From an uncultured Alphaproteobacteria bacterium (GTDB lineage: Bacteria; Pseudomonadota; Alphaproteobacteria; RF32; CAG-239), in contig CASZWJ010000010.1 in assembly GCA_949493535.1 (NCBI GenBank), forward strand, positions 1-63,122: a stretch of DNA of 63,122 bases, in the 5' to 3' direction. Each line of letters begins with the position of its first letter. Position 1 is the first letter of the stretch. The position numbers were made by a program, and so were the translations under genes. Shown here one piece after another: positions 1 to 8,488 of the stretch. The notes under the pieces were generated by a model that saw nothing but the letters and a program-made list of their open reading frames with translations, had not been told where the DNA came from and searched no databases.

Positions 1-180
1 GAAAAATGCAAAAGATCTAATTTGTCATATTTTTGTAATCATTTGGATTTAAAGGGAAAATGGGCAGGAAATGGACGTGTGGCAAAGGGTGCCATTCTGA
101 GAGGGGCGACGAAACCAATAAATTGTCATGCCCTGAACACGGAGTATTCTGAGGTCATGCATCTGCAAAAGGTCAGGCAT
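1..180. other. Left-edge intergenic stretch, no gene recognised
   Basis: No convincing coding frame is seen; the open frame that crosses it runs straight through the terminator at 181-205 and into the antisense of the next gene. The part from about 85 to 180 is richer in GC than its surroundings and contains imperfect repeated words (GTCATGC and GGTCATGC, ATTCTGAG twice). It resembles dispersed intergenic repeat elements seen in many bacterial genomes, but no second copy was found in this window, so that is only a guess. Confidence 0.3.
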
Positions 181-205
181 AAAAAAAGCCCCTCATTTGA
201 GGGGC
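181..205 (-). terminator. Rho-independent terminator of the TPR lipoprotein gene
   Basis: Seven-base-pair stem GCCCCTC (188-194) / GAGGGGC (199-205) with an ATTT loop, followed on the minus strand by a run of seven T (positions 187-181). It lies just after the stop codon of the minus-strand gene that ends at 217. Confidence 0.85.
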
Positions 206-216
206 GGGGATGTCAA

Positions 217-2016
217 TTAATCTTCGGTTGTAATCAGTTCGATTTTATCTTGTATAATGGCCGCATCATATGGCAGCGGTTCGTTCCTGACCTCACCGGT
301 TTGAATTTTTTCTTTTACGGCTTCTTTATCTAATTCATTGTCCGGATCTTTCATGGTTAACGCATGTTTCCATTGAAAGCGGCCTTCGTTATGTCTGCCG
401 GCCAGCCGGTAAGCATCGCCCAAATGATCGCTGATAACGGCATTAGCCGGTTCAAGTTCGGAAGCGCGCTCTAAAAAGACAACGGCATTATCATACATTC
501 CCAGACGATAAAATGCCCAGCCCAAACTGTCGGCAATATTTCCGTCATGAGGAGCTTGATTATAGGCATCAACCAGCATGCCGAAAGCTTCGTTGACGTT
601 TTGGCCGCGTTTTATCCAGCTGTAGCCGAGATAATTTAAGACCATATAATGGTTTTGACTTAAGTCTAAAGCTCTGTTAAAAGCTTTTTCTGCATTTTTC
701 CAGTCATCGTTTTGTTCATAAGAAATTCCCAAAGCATAGAACAAAACCCAGTGTTGATTTTCAACCTGAGGAAGATTGTCAATAGCTTCCTCATAATAAT
801 GAATGGCTTCTTTTTGATTGCCGCTCATGCGCAAGACATCGCCCAAGTCTAAATAAAGCTGATAGTTTTTGCTGTCCAGCGTTAAAGACTTCATCAACAG
901 CTCGGCGGCCTTATAGTCGCGCATGGCTACAAGATTGTTGGCTTTTTTCAGCTGGGCTGTGTAATAAGCTTCTGAACTGTTGTCAATGCCGTCATATTCT
1001 TTATTGGCATCCGCATACATTTCGCGGCTTTCCAAAATATCGGCCAACAGCAATTTTGCCAAATCATAATTAGGATTTTCATAAATAGACAAGCTGATGA
1101 ACATATGCGCCAAATCAACGCCTGCCGGCCCTTGCCGTAATGTTGCCGCAATGCTGAATAAGGCTTCGGAAGTGCCGATATTGGCATTGTTGATAATTTT
1201 TTTGGCTTTTTTCGGATTCGTCTGAGAGAGTTTGTGTTTGAGGCGCCGCATCATATCGGAGAGTGCGCGTTCATCGGTATATTTGTTGACTAAAGCGACG
1301 GCTTTGTCTTTTTGCCCGTTTCTCATATAAAAGTTACAAATGACCTGCAAGGCTCTGAAAGACATTTCCAGACTTTCTTCATTGACAATCACTTCATAAT
1401 GTTGCTGCGCTTTGGGCATATCGTCAAAATAATCATAAATCATGCCGGCATGAAAATTATACAAGGCCTTAAAACTCGGCTCTTTTTTTACGGGCGCCAA
1501 AGCGGCAATCGCTTTAGCTTTGTCTCCGGCGCCGGCATAAGCCCATGAAGTGAGCAGAGGATTGATAAAGTCTTTGTAAATGATGCCGTCAACCTGATTA
1601 ATGGTTTTTATCATATCTTGGTATTGGCCTTTTTTCATTTGGTCAACGGCAATAATCATGTTTGTAAAATTGTTCTTGTCGCCGAGTTTTTTTGATTCTG
1701 CGGCATATTTGGCGGCTTCGGCAATTCGTCCTTGTGAAGTTAAAATCAGATAAATACGGCTGACCAATTCCGGATTCTCCGGCGAATTTTCCAAAGCCAG
1801 CATATAATAGTCTGCCGCCGAGTTAAAGTCTTTGCGCAGATGGGCAACTCTGCCGGCGACATACGCGCCGTAAGCCTGCTTAAATTCAGGATTCCCGCCA
1901 AAAGATGTTATCGGGCGCGAAACAGGCCGTCCGGTAACCGGAATTTGCTTATTAACGCAAGAGTTAAAAGCCAGAACGGCGGCAACCACAACAGAGAAGT
2001 ATCCGAGTTTAGACAT
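217..2016 (-). CDS. TPR-repeat outer-membrane-type lipoprotein
   Basis: A 599-aa protein made almost entirely of tetratricopeptide repeats, which form helical scaffolds for protein-protein contacts. It begins with a lipoprotein signal peptide: a hydrophobic stretch ending in the lipobox F-N-S-C, with the lipidated Cys at residue 20. The C-terminal repeats carry the stretch DSLGWAFYRLGMYDNA and later SDHLGDAYRLAGR, a signature of a conserved alphaproteobacterial TPR family often found near uracil-DNA glycosylase genes, as here (divergent neighbour at 2228). No enzymatic domain is visible. It is likely an envelope assembly or scaffold factor; the precise partner cannot be read from the sequence. 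Confidence 0.85.
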   Translation of the reverse strand: MSKLGYFSVVVAAVLAFNSCVNKQIPVTGRPVSRPITSFGGNPEFKQAYGAYVAGRVAHLRKDFNSAADYYMLALENSPENPELVSRIYLILTSQGRIAEAAKYAAESKKLGDKNNFTNMIIAVDQMKKGQYQDMIKTINQVDGIIYKDFINPLLTSWAYAGAGDKAKAIAALAPVKKEPSFKALYNFHAGMIYDYFDDMPKAQQHYEVIVNEESLEMSFRALQVICNFYMRNGQKDKAVALVNKYTDERALSDMMRRLKHKLSQTNPKKAKKIINNANIGTSEALFSIAATLRQGPAGVDLAHMFISLSIYENPNYDLAKLLLADILESREMYADANKEYDGIDNSSEAYYTAQLKKANNLVAMRDYKAAELLMKSLTLDSKNYQLYLDLGDVLRMSGNQKEAIHYYEEAIDNLPQVENQHWVLFYALGISYEQNDDWKNAEKAFNRALDLSQNHYMVLNYLGYSWIKRGQNVNEAFGMLVDAYNQAPHDGNIADSLGWAFYRLGMYDNAVVFLERASELEPANAVISDHLGDAYRLAGRHNEGRFQWKHALTMKDPDNELDKEAVKEKIQTGEVRNEPLPYDAAIIQDKIELITTED

Positions 2017-2227
2017 GATTAATATTAATCCCTTAAAAAACTAAGCCTATTCTATATAAGTTTTAAAATCATACAACAAGATTCTAAAAAAATTTTACAA
2101 CCGATATATGAAAATAAGTGTTAATTTTTTGCATGTTTTCCGCTATTTATTTTAAACAGATGTAATTATGCCGCTTTAAAATAAAATATCTTGGCTTTTT
2201 GGGCTTTTTGATATAGCTTGACTCATT

Positions 2228-3034
2228 ATGAACGAGGAACTGGATCTTAAACAAATAATAGAATGGTATATTACGGCCGGCGTTGAAGAAACTGCCGGAG
2301 ATGTTCCTTTTGCGCCGCCGCCTGCCGCGGCCCAGTCTGTGCCGGTGCGTCCGGCCGGTTCTCCGAAACCGTCAGATAGCGGCCGTCAGGCGACAACAGT
2401 TCTTGCGCAGGCAACAATAGATGCCGGCAATAATGCTCGCGATTTATGCAAGTCAATAAACAATTTGGACGAATTAAAGGCTTTGGTAGAAGGGTTTGAC
2501 GGCTGCTCTTTGAAGTTTACGGCCTCACACACGGTGTTTGGCGACGGCAGCCCTGAAGCGAAAGTTGTGCTTATCGGAGAAGCTCCGGGCGCAGATGAAG
2601 ACCGGATCGGGCGTCCTTTTGTCGGCCGCAGCGGGCAGTTGTTGGATAAAATGATGAATGCTGCCGGCTTAAGCCGTGAAAATTGCTATATTACCAACGT
2701 TTTGCCGTGGCGCCCGCCCGGAAACAGAACGCCGACTGACGGCGAAATCGCCGTGTGTCTGCCTTTTTTGAAACGCCAAATTGATATCATCAACCCGGAT
2801 TATCTGTTTATTCTCGGCGGTTCCGCAGCCAATGCGCTGTTGGATATGCAGGAGTCTATCTCCCGCCTGCGGGGGCATTGGCTGGAGTATAAAAACGCGA
2901 GCGGCAAAGAAATAAAAGTTCTGGCCAGTTTTCATCCGGCGTTTTTGTTGCGTAATCCGGCGCAGAAAGCTAAAGCTTGGGTCGATTTGTTGCGCCTGTC
3001 TAAAAAAATTGCCGAAGAATCCGTTGAAAAATAA
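2228..3034 (+). CDS. Family 4 uracil-DNA glycosylase
   Basis: This 268-aa protein is a uracil-DNA glycosylase of the Fe-S type (family 4, SPO1 polymerase-related), which removes uracil from DNA to start base excision repair. Residues 1 to about 75 are an Ala/Pro-rich, probably flexible leader, common in alphaproteobacterial members. The catalytic motif GEAPGADEDRIGRPFVG spans residues 117-133, the WRPPGNRTPT block 161-170, and the HPAFLLR motif 236-242. Cys93, Cys153 and Cys177 are at positions expected for Fe-S ligands. It is transcribed divergently from the TPR lipoprotein gene. No strong ribosome-binding site precedes the ATG, so translation may be weak; the start is supported by length and absence of alternatives. 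Confidence 0.92.
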   Translation: MNEELDLKQIIEWYITAGVEETAGDVPFAPPPAAAQSVPVRPAGSPKPSDSGRQATTVLAQATIDAGNNARDLCKSINNLDELKALVEGFDGCSLKFTASHTVFGDGSPEAKVVLIGEAPGADEDRIGRPFVGRSGQLLDKMMNAAGLSRENCYITNVLPWRPPGNRTPTDGEIAVCLPFLKRQIDIINPDYLFILGGSAANALLDMQESISRLRGHWLEYKNASGKEIKVLASFHPAFLLRNPAQKAKAWVDLLRLSKKIAEESVEK

Positions 3035-3143
3035 TCCGAAAATATCCCATAAATTATCACTTTTTTCATTATTTAATGGTAAATTTATTTTACTGTGTTT
3101 ATTATAGCTAATAAATTTAACGCTGTCAGTTAAGGAATGTACA

Positions 3144-3839
3144 ATGAATTTCAGAAAAAATATTGTTTTGGGCCTGATCGGTGCTTTAGCTGCTTCTGCC
3201 GCTTTCAATGCTTATGCCGTTGATGAAAAAGTTACTTATAAAATTCATGATGTCAGCCCGGTTAAAGAAGATAATGAGGTAACAGCATGCAACTTCAGCG
3301 TTACTTTTTATAATCGTACGCCGCAAATCGTTTCAGATTTGTCTTTGGATTTCAGCTGGCTGGATGAGATTGTCGAAGAAAAAATCAAAGAAGAGAAGAA
3401 AGAGCCTGTTCTTAATGACGCCGGAAAAGAGAGCGGATACAGCGGCAAGTCCAAAACTGAACAATATACATCAAAGAAAATTTCAACAAATCTTTCTGTT
3501 CCGCCGCTTCCTCCGGCAAAGCAAATCAGCTTGAAGGCAACAATTAAAACTGACCGTTGCTTCCTGCTGCTGGATAAGCCGATTCTGAAAGTCAACAGTT
3601 GCAAATACGGCGCTGAAAAAAATGTCGACCGGACAGCCGGCGTTTGCAACAATTTATTTGCGTTCATTTCTCCCGAAAGCGGCGAATACTATACCGAATT
3701 TAAGCCGATAACTTATGATGAACAGAAAAAGGAAATGGAAGAAAAGCAAAAAAGCGAACAAAACGAACTGGATACGCTTTATAATAATGCCGTTGCATCT
3801 GTAAAAAGAATCAGCCAGACATTGGATACTATGCAATAA
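3144..3839 (+). CDS. Secreted protein of unknown function
   Basis: 231 aa with a clear Sec signal peptide (basic start, hydrophobic core, predicted cleavage after A-Y-A near residue 25). The mature part contains two Lys/Glu-rich stretches and several Cys (for example in CNFSV, RCFLLL, NSCKYG, VCNNLF) that could form periplasmic disulfides. The centre reads like a beta-rich domain; the C-terminal 40 residues look like a charged helix. No family recognised. AAGGA lies 7 bases before the ATG. It is followed 22 bases later by a second secreted protein and then the lytic transglycosylase, so the three may form an envelope operon. Confidence 0.75.
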   Translation: MNFRKNIVLGLIGALAASAAFNAYAVDEKVTYKIHDVSPVKEDNEVTACNFSVTFYNRTPQIVSDLSLDFSWLDEIVEEKIKEEKKEPVLNDAGKESGYSGKSKTEQYTSKKISTNLSVPPLPPAKQISLKATIKTDRCFLLLDKPILKVNSCKYGAEKNVDRTAGVCNNLFAFISPESGEYYTEFKPITYDEQKKEMEEKQKSEQNELDTLYNNAVASVKRISQTLDTMQ

Positions 3840-3861
3840 AATCTGGGAATGTTGGTGTGCC

Positions 3862-4581
3862 ATGTTAAAAAAATATATAAAAATATTGTTTTTATCGGCT
3901 TTGTTTTTAACGCCGTCAGTATGGGTCTGTGCGCAAATGTTCGGCGGAGAAACTGCGCCAGCTTCTGAAAAACAGACAAAGCCGTCAAGAAACAATGCCG
4001 CTTCCGTCAATGTGTCATCTGAGACGGAATTGGATGAAACGGGCTTGGATATGGATCAGATGACGCCGGAAGAAGAGCGTGAAGTTAATCGCCGGATGAT
4101 GAAAAAGTATCAGCCGAAAATAATAGACGGCAACCTTCATATTAATCCTTTATCTATTTCTAAAACGCTGGACGGTTCCAAGCGCGGAACTTCCGCATTT
4201 ATTCCGTTACCCGATAAAAACGGCAAAATTGACAAGAAAGAGAAAACCAGCCATATTTTTATTTACTACAGCAATTTTAATATGACCAGAAGCCATGCCG
4301 CAGGCGTTGGCTGCAGAGTACGCTTTAATGTTTTAACAACGATGGATCAGCGTCTGGTTAATCTTAGCGTTAAGCTTGTCTGGCCGGATATGACAACCAA
4401 TTTGAGTTTTGATAATGTTAATCCGAATATTGAGACCTATTTGGATTATGCATTGTTCGGCCAAGGTTGCTATAAGATGGATAAAATCCCCAATATCGTT
4501 GTAAACCGTTGTCGGGCAAAAGGAATGTCTCAGGAAGAATGCGCCGGAAAAATCCGTTGGCTGACCAAAAGCAAAAGATAA
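3862..4581 (+). CDS. Secreted protein of unknown function, coupled to lytic transglycosylase gene
   Basis: 239 aa, beginning with a signal peptide (basic MLKKYIK, hydrophobic core, cleavage likely after V-C-A near residue 24). The first half after the signal is charged and probably disordered; residues 75-239 look folded and contain several Cys (GVGCRVRF, GQGCYKM, NRCRAKG, QEECAGK) that could pair in the periplasm. Its stop codon TAA overlaps the ATG of the lytic transglycosylase by one base at 4581, so the two are translationally coupled and probably act in the same envelope process. Family not recognised. Confidence 0.75.
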   Translation: MLKKYIKILFLSALFLTPSVWVCAQMFGGETAPASEKQTKPSRNNAASVNVSSETELDETGLDMDQMTPEEEREVNRRMMKKYQPKIIDGNLHINPLSISKTLDGSKRGTSAFIPLPDKNGKIDKKEKTSHIFIYYSNFNMTRSHAAGVGCRVRFNVLTTMDQRLVNLSVKLVWPDMTTNLSFDNVNPNIETYLDYALFGQGCYKMDKIPNIVVNRCRAKGMSQEECAGKIRWLTKSKR

Positions 4582-6341
4582 TGTTTAAATCGGGCTGCAT
4601 TTATAGAATTGGTATTTTTCTGGCTTGTAGCTTCCTTTTTCTGGTCAATCAGAAAACAGCATCTGCCGAAGGGATTATTGACAGCCGCGTTACGGAAAAG
4701 CTGTATGAACACCTTATGGTGAGCGAGAAAGATATAACGCGCTATAAGCATATATTTCGGGCAATAGAGGCTGAAGATTTTAAGGCTGCGGATGCAGAAA
4801 TTGCCAAATTGGAAAATGATGTTTTAATGGGGCATGTTTTAGCTTCAAAATACCTTTCCAAAACTTATAAGACGAATTTTTCCGAACTTAAAGGCTGGCT
4901 TGAGAAATATGCCGGCCATCCTCAGACATTAAAAATCTATCGTCTGGCCTTGAGAAAAGGAAGCGCAAAAGACATTTCCTGTCCCGAAGCGGAAAAGTTT
5001 AAGCCGTCAGATTTTTACAGCTGGGCAAACACGAATTTAAAAAAATTAAATCCGGCGGATAAAAAGTTTGTGTTAGGCAAAATCCAATCATTTCGCAAGG
5101 CAATTGGCCAGGGCAAAACAAAAGTAGCCCGTTTTGTTCTGGAAAATCCTCGTTTTAAAAAACTTGTTCCCAACCGCAATCTGGATGCTATGGCCGCAAC
5201 GCTGGCAACAAAATATTTGTTGGATAATAATGACAAACTTGCATTCCAATGGGCATCAAAAGCTTCCAAACGGAGTAAAGACGCAACGGCATCGTGGATT
5301 GCCGGACTTGCGGCTTGGCGTATGAAACAATATAAAACGGCGTCAATATATTTTGCCCGTTTGGCTCAAAGCGGCAATAAAGACGAATGGCTGGTTGCCG
5401 CCGGCGCTTATTGGGCTTATCGCGCCAATACGGTTTCCAATCGCAAAACAGAAGCATATAAATGGTTGAAAATAGCCTCTCGTTATAAACGGACATTTTA
5501 TGGGATTTTGGCAAATTATCGTTTGGGTGTCACGCTGGATTATAACTGGACTGTTTTTTCATATTTGAATGACTTTAGCCAAGATGCTTATATTGATGAA
5601 ATTTTGAGTTCGGCGCCGATACGCCGGGCGATGTTGCTTCTTCATACCAAACAGCCGGAATTGGCCGAACGTGAATTGCGCTATAGTTTTCGTGAGATGA
5701 ACGACAAGCAGAAAGAAGTTTCTCTTTTTATCGCCAATCAATACGGCATGCACGCTTTGGCCGTGACAATATCAAATAATTTGAAAGATGAAGAACGCAA
5801 TATTGCATATGACGCCTTGTCTTATCCGATACCCGAATGGAAGCCGAAAGGCGGTTGGCAAGTTGATAAAGCATTGGTTCTGGCTCTGACACGTCAGGAA
5901 TCTCAGTTCAGCCCTAAAGCCAAAAGCTCTGCCGGAGCCTGCGGCTTAATGCAGCTTTTGCCGAGTACAGCTGCTCATATAACCAAAAATCAAAATCTAA
6001 AGAAAGATAATTCGCCTTTGTTGGAAGCTGAATATAATATGGCTTTGGGGCAAAAATATGTAAATTATCTTTTGGAAAAGCCATTTATTGACGGCAATCT
6101 TTTCTTTTTAATGACGGCATATAACGCCGGTCCCGGAAATTTATTGAAATGGCTGAAAAAAGCGGATTTTAATAATGACCCGCTGTTGTTTATAGAGGTT
6201 ATTCCAGCCCGTGAAACACGTATTTATATTGAACGCGTAATGGCCAATTATTGGATTTATCAATCGCGTTTCGGACAAGAATTGACAGGAATCAAGGCGC
6301 TGAGCAAGGGCGATTGGCCGATGCTGAAATATAAAAACTGA
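4581..6341 (+). CDS. slt: Soluble lytic murein transglycosylase (Slt70-like)
   Basis: 586 aa. Lytic transglycosylases cleave the beta-1,4 bond between MurNAc and GlcNAc in peptidoglycan, leaving a 1,6-anhydro end. The architecture fits Slt70: signal peptide (residues 1-28), a long alpha-helical superhelical region of about 400 residues, and a C-terminal SLT catalytic domain with RQESQFSPKAKSSAGACGLM, catalytic Glu at residue 440, followed by MQLLPSTA and the NAGPGN block. The start at 4581 is chosen because it gives a signal peptide and a one-base overlap with the upstream stop; the longer open frame starting at 4509 would bury the signal sequence. Role in peptidoglycan turnover is family knowledge. 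Confidence 0.93.
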   Translation: MFKSGCIYRIGIFLACSFLFLVNQKTASAEGIIDSRVTEKLYEHLMVSEKDITRYKHIFRAIEAEDFKAADAEIAKLENDVLMGHVLASKYLSKTYKTNFSELKGWLEKYAGHPQTLKIYRLALRKGSAKDISCPEAEKFKPSDFYSWANTNLKKLNPADKKFVLGKIQSFRKAIGQGKTKVARFVLENPRFKKLVPNRNLDAMAATLATKYLLDNNDKLAFQWASKASKRSKDATASWIAGLAAWRMKQYKTASIYFARLAQSGNKDEWLVAAGAYWAYRANTVSNRKTEAYKWLKIASRYKRTFYGILANYRLGVTLDYNWTVFSYLNDFSQDAYIDEILSSAPIRRAMLLLHTKQPELAERELRYSFREMNDKQKEVSLFIANQYGMHALAVTISNNLKDEERNIAYDALSYPIPEWKPKGGWQVDKALVLALTRQESQFSPKAKSSAGACGLMQLLPSTAAHITKNQNLKKDNSPLLEAEYNMALGQKYVNYLLEKPFIDGNLFFLMTAYNAGPGNLLKWLKKADFNNDPLLFIEVIPARETRIYIERVMANYWIYQSRFGQELTGIKALSKGDWPMLKYKN

Positions 6342-6540
6342 TAAGAATAATTGATAGTGCCAACCGGTTTAAATTTCTTAATAAAAAAATCTTGGTAATA
6401 ATAAACTTCCACCAGCTTACGCAAGTGGTATTAACTATCAGAACTTCGTTCGTCCAGCCCAAAAGCTACGCAAGCCTGCGCGGTTGGGCTGGAATGTCTG
6501 CATCTGCCTGCTCACGCAGGTTGTGTTACGTTCGGACCAT
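6342..6540. other. Structured intergenic stretch between slt and the Cys-rich locus
   Basis: No coding frame is supported. The stretch carries several hairpins: CCAC/GTGG around 6411-6428, a nine-base perfect inverted repeat CCAGCCCAA / TTGGGCTGG (about 6455-6493), and CCTG/CAGG around 6508-6521. The hairpin loops share related words (CTTACGCAAG, CTACGCAAG, CTCACGCAGG). It could be a non-coding RNA or an intergenic repeat element; neither is established. Confidence 0.35.
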
Positions 6541-7227
6541 AAAAAAACACCCCGGATAAATCCACCGGGGTGTTTTTTAGAATACTATTTATAGACTGGG
6601 ATCAACAACCTTATCATCAATAGATGTAAAGCACATCAATGACTGCTGACTGCTATAACCACTATCACAAGGAGTTTTTGCCCCTGCCGGACAACAATAT
6701 TTTTTGCCGTTACAGGTACGGTAAGTTCCGTTACATCCGGTTCCCAAATTGATATCGGGATTAGATGGCGCCAAGCCACTATCACATTTACCATTAAAAT
6801 TCAATATATATCCTGTATTACATTTTGTACATCTTTCAAATGCAGTACCGGCACTAGTACATGTTTGGCAATTTGCAATTTGACATGTTACTAATACACG
6901 ATTAGGTTTCCATTCTCCTTTGACATAGTTTGAGTCATAAGGGCAGGTTGCTGAAACTTCAAATCTGTAATTTAATGCAATTTCGCCTGCCTCACCGGAC
7001 CCGATTTGGTCATCCGGCAAAATAGGGATATAATCATCTATTTTATCCGGATCTTTAATTGGAGTCGTTAGCTCCGGCGCTGCCATTGCAGACTTCAATT
7101 CAAAGATGTTTTTCATGAAGTTAGCCAACATTGTGCTTGGAACAACCACATCATTAGAAGCTGTTGGTTTCGGCCAATCATTTTGCAAACGATAGCCTTC
7201 GTCCAAGCATTTCTGCTGAGGGGTTTT
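6539..7227 (-). repeat. Duplicated 3' module, copy A (partner at 35255-35943)
   Basis: From 6550 to 7206 (657 bases) this stretch is identical base for base to 35266-35922, read by direct comparison. Differences are only at 6549 (terminator stem), 7207 and 7211, after which homology ends at 7227. It encodes the C-terminal ~210 residues of the Cys-rich secreted protein and its terminator. Absence of even synonymous changes over 657 bases points to recent duplication or ongoing gene conversion. Confidence 0.97.
6547..6578. terminator. Bidirectional terminator, copy A
   Basis: Stem ACACCCCGG (6547-6555) / CCGGGGTGT (6565-6573) with a nine-base loop, flanked by A7 on the left and T6 on the right, so it can stop transcription both from slt (plus) and from the Cys-rich gene (minus). 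The same terminator occurs at 35263-35294 as part of the duplicated module. Confidence 0.85.
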
Positions 7228-7434
7228 AGTCGTTGTGGAGCAGAAATAATAATCCCCGAAAGGACATTTTAAAGAAGTCATATCTTTACAGGCCGTTGAT
7301 AAGCCGGAAGCCGGAACCGTAAAACCCAGAGAAGGGCAGCTAGGCGTTGTTCCGCAGGTTTCGGCAAGAAGGAGAGACGGGTAAATACACAGAGCCATTC
7401 CTCCGGCCAAAATTGTTTTTTTAATATTATTCAT
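6589..7434 (-). CDS. Secreted Cys-rich protein carrying the shared C-terminal module
   Basis: 281 aa with its own signal peptide (MNNIKKTILAGGMALCIYPS, cleavage likely after L-L-A near residue 24). A short unique part (to about residue 69) precedes a C-terminal module identical in amino-acid sequence to that of the large protein at 35305-37692, apart from one Lys/Arg difference. The module has a Pro/Asp-rich linker (TTPIKDPDKIDDYIPILPDD) and then Cys pairs in a furin/growth-factor-receptor-like pattern (NCQTCTSAGTAF, RCTKCNTGYI, GKCDSG), ending in CCPAGAKTPCDSG. It is probably a disulfide-rich cell-surface or exported protein. It lies 17 bases downstream of the N-module gene at 7452-8324 and is likely cotranscribed with it. 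Function unknown. Confidence 0.85.
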   Translation of the reverse strand: MNNIKKTILAGGMALCIYPSLLLAETCGTTPSCPSLGFTVPASGLSTACKDMTSLKCPFGDYYFCSTTTKTPQQKCLDEGYRLQNDWPKPTASNDVVVPSTMLANFMKNIFELKSAMAAPELTTPIKDPDKIDDYIPILPDDQIGSGEAGEIALNYRFEVSATCPYDSNYVKGEWKPNRVLVTCQIANCQTCTSAGTAFERCTKCNTGYILNFNGKCDSGLAPSNPDINLGTGCNGTYRTCNGKKYCCPAGAKTPCDSGYSSQQSLMCFTSIDDKVVDPSL

Positions 7435-7451
7435 AACTTTTCTCCTTCAAA

Positions 7452-8324
7452 TTATAAACCCATGTTGGCTGGTGTCCAAGCCTTAATAGGGCCGTAATTG
7501 GTTGAACCGCTGATATGGCAGGCTTCGATATCAATCATCCCCTTGTCTTTACAGGTAAGGGCTTTAGGTTTGCACTGATAGCAAGCCGTTCCTTTTTCCG
7601 TATATTGGGGAGTGCCTTGAGTGCCGGTTTCGCAAGTTTTGTAATAACCCTCAGGGCAGGTGTCGTCTAAAGCAATACAAACCGTGCCGTTATTTGCAAT
7701 TTTATAACCGTTCATACATTTGGTAATTTTGCAATAATCTTTTGTACAATTAGAGTTAATTGACGACTTGCAGCTGGGGCAAATCTCTGTTTCTGCAATA
7801 TGCAACGCTGTTTTATTGATAGTTCTGCAGTCTAACAAATAATTGGAGCAACTGATTTTTGCGCAGTTTTGATAACAGATATCCGAGACATTGCTGTTCG
7901 GATGTCTGACAACTTTTGCGCAAACATAATTGCTGGGAATGATATTTTTGAACGTTGTGGACGTTTCTCTGCAAAAAACGGTGTCTATGCAGGATTTTCG
8001 GTCTGCACTTGCTGCATAGCCGTTCTTACAGCTGTTAAGCTTATATTTTCTTGCAAAAGGGCATTTTGAGCAATATCCGTTAGCTGGACAAGCTGAAAGG
8101 GTATAGGAGGAACAATCGTTTCTGTTATGCCCACCGCCAAATTTGAATTCGCTGTCTTGTACATCCGGAAGGAATTGTACTGCTGCCAATTTGTATTCCG
8201 ATGAGATATTTGAAACAAGCGGGACAAACAATACTGAAACATTGTTGCTGTTCTTGGAATAGGCATTTCCGGCAATTAATATTGCCAAAAACAAGCCTGA
8301 GAACAGAATCTTGATTTTAGACAT
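7452..8324 (-). CDS. Secreted Cys-rich protein carrying the shared N-terminal module
   Basis: 290 aa from the ATG at 8324, which is preceded by TGAGG and starts a signal peptide (MSKIKILFSGLFLAILIAGN, cleavage after A-Y-S). Residues 1-250 are colinear with residues 1-249 of the large protein at 35305-37692: shared landmarks are SSEYK/SSEYQ, FLPD, NDCS, CPxGYxLxxxxxxC repeats, and the stretch YTEKGTACYQCKPKA. More than 20 Cys are present, so the exported protein is probably held by disulfides. After about 30 further residues the frame ends, whereas the large homologue continues; the C-module here sits on a separate ORF immediately downstream. An upstream in-frame ATG (8351) exists but would interrupt the signal peptide. 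Confidence 0.82.
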   Translation of the reverse strand: MSKIKILFSGLFLAILIAGNAYSKNSNNVSVLFVPLVSNISSEYKLAAVQFLPDVQDSEFKFGGGHNRNDCSSYTLSACPANGYCSKCPFARKYKLNSCKNGYAASADRKSCIDTVFCRETSTTFKNIIPSNYVCAKVVRHPNSNVSDICYQNCAKISCSNYLLDCRTINKTALHIAETEICPSCKSSINSNCTKDYCKITKCMNGYKIANNGTVCIALDDTCPEGYYKTCETGTQGTPQYTEKGTACYQCKPKALTCKDKGMIDIEACHISGSTNYGPIKAWTPANMGL

Positions 8325-8432
8325 GATAGCCTCACACATAAAAAATAACACAACACAAGTTAAGGTTATAATGATTTTAGAGTATTAGCAATAGCAAATT
8401 GACAAAAATTTCAAATATTCATATTTCTGTTA

Positions 8433-8460
8433 CAAAAAAAACCGGCTGTTACAGCCGGTT
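8433..8460 (-). terminator. Terminator downstream of lexA
   Basis: Stem AACCGGCTG (8440-8448) / CAGCCGGTT (8452-8460) with a TTA loop; on the minus strand it is followed by a run of T (8440 down to 8434). It lies 28 bases past the lexA stop. Confidence 0.85.
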
Positions 8461-8488
8461 GAGTAAACATTGTTTAAACAGGAAAATT

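Noticed and set aside
22..333. 103-codon plus-strand frame at the left edge
   Set aside because: It crosses a strong terminator and lies partly antisense to the TPR lipoprotein gene; no ribosome-binding site or protein-like composition.
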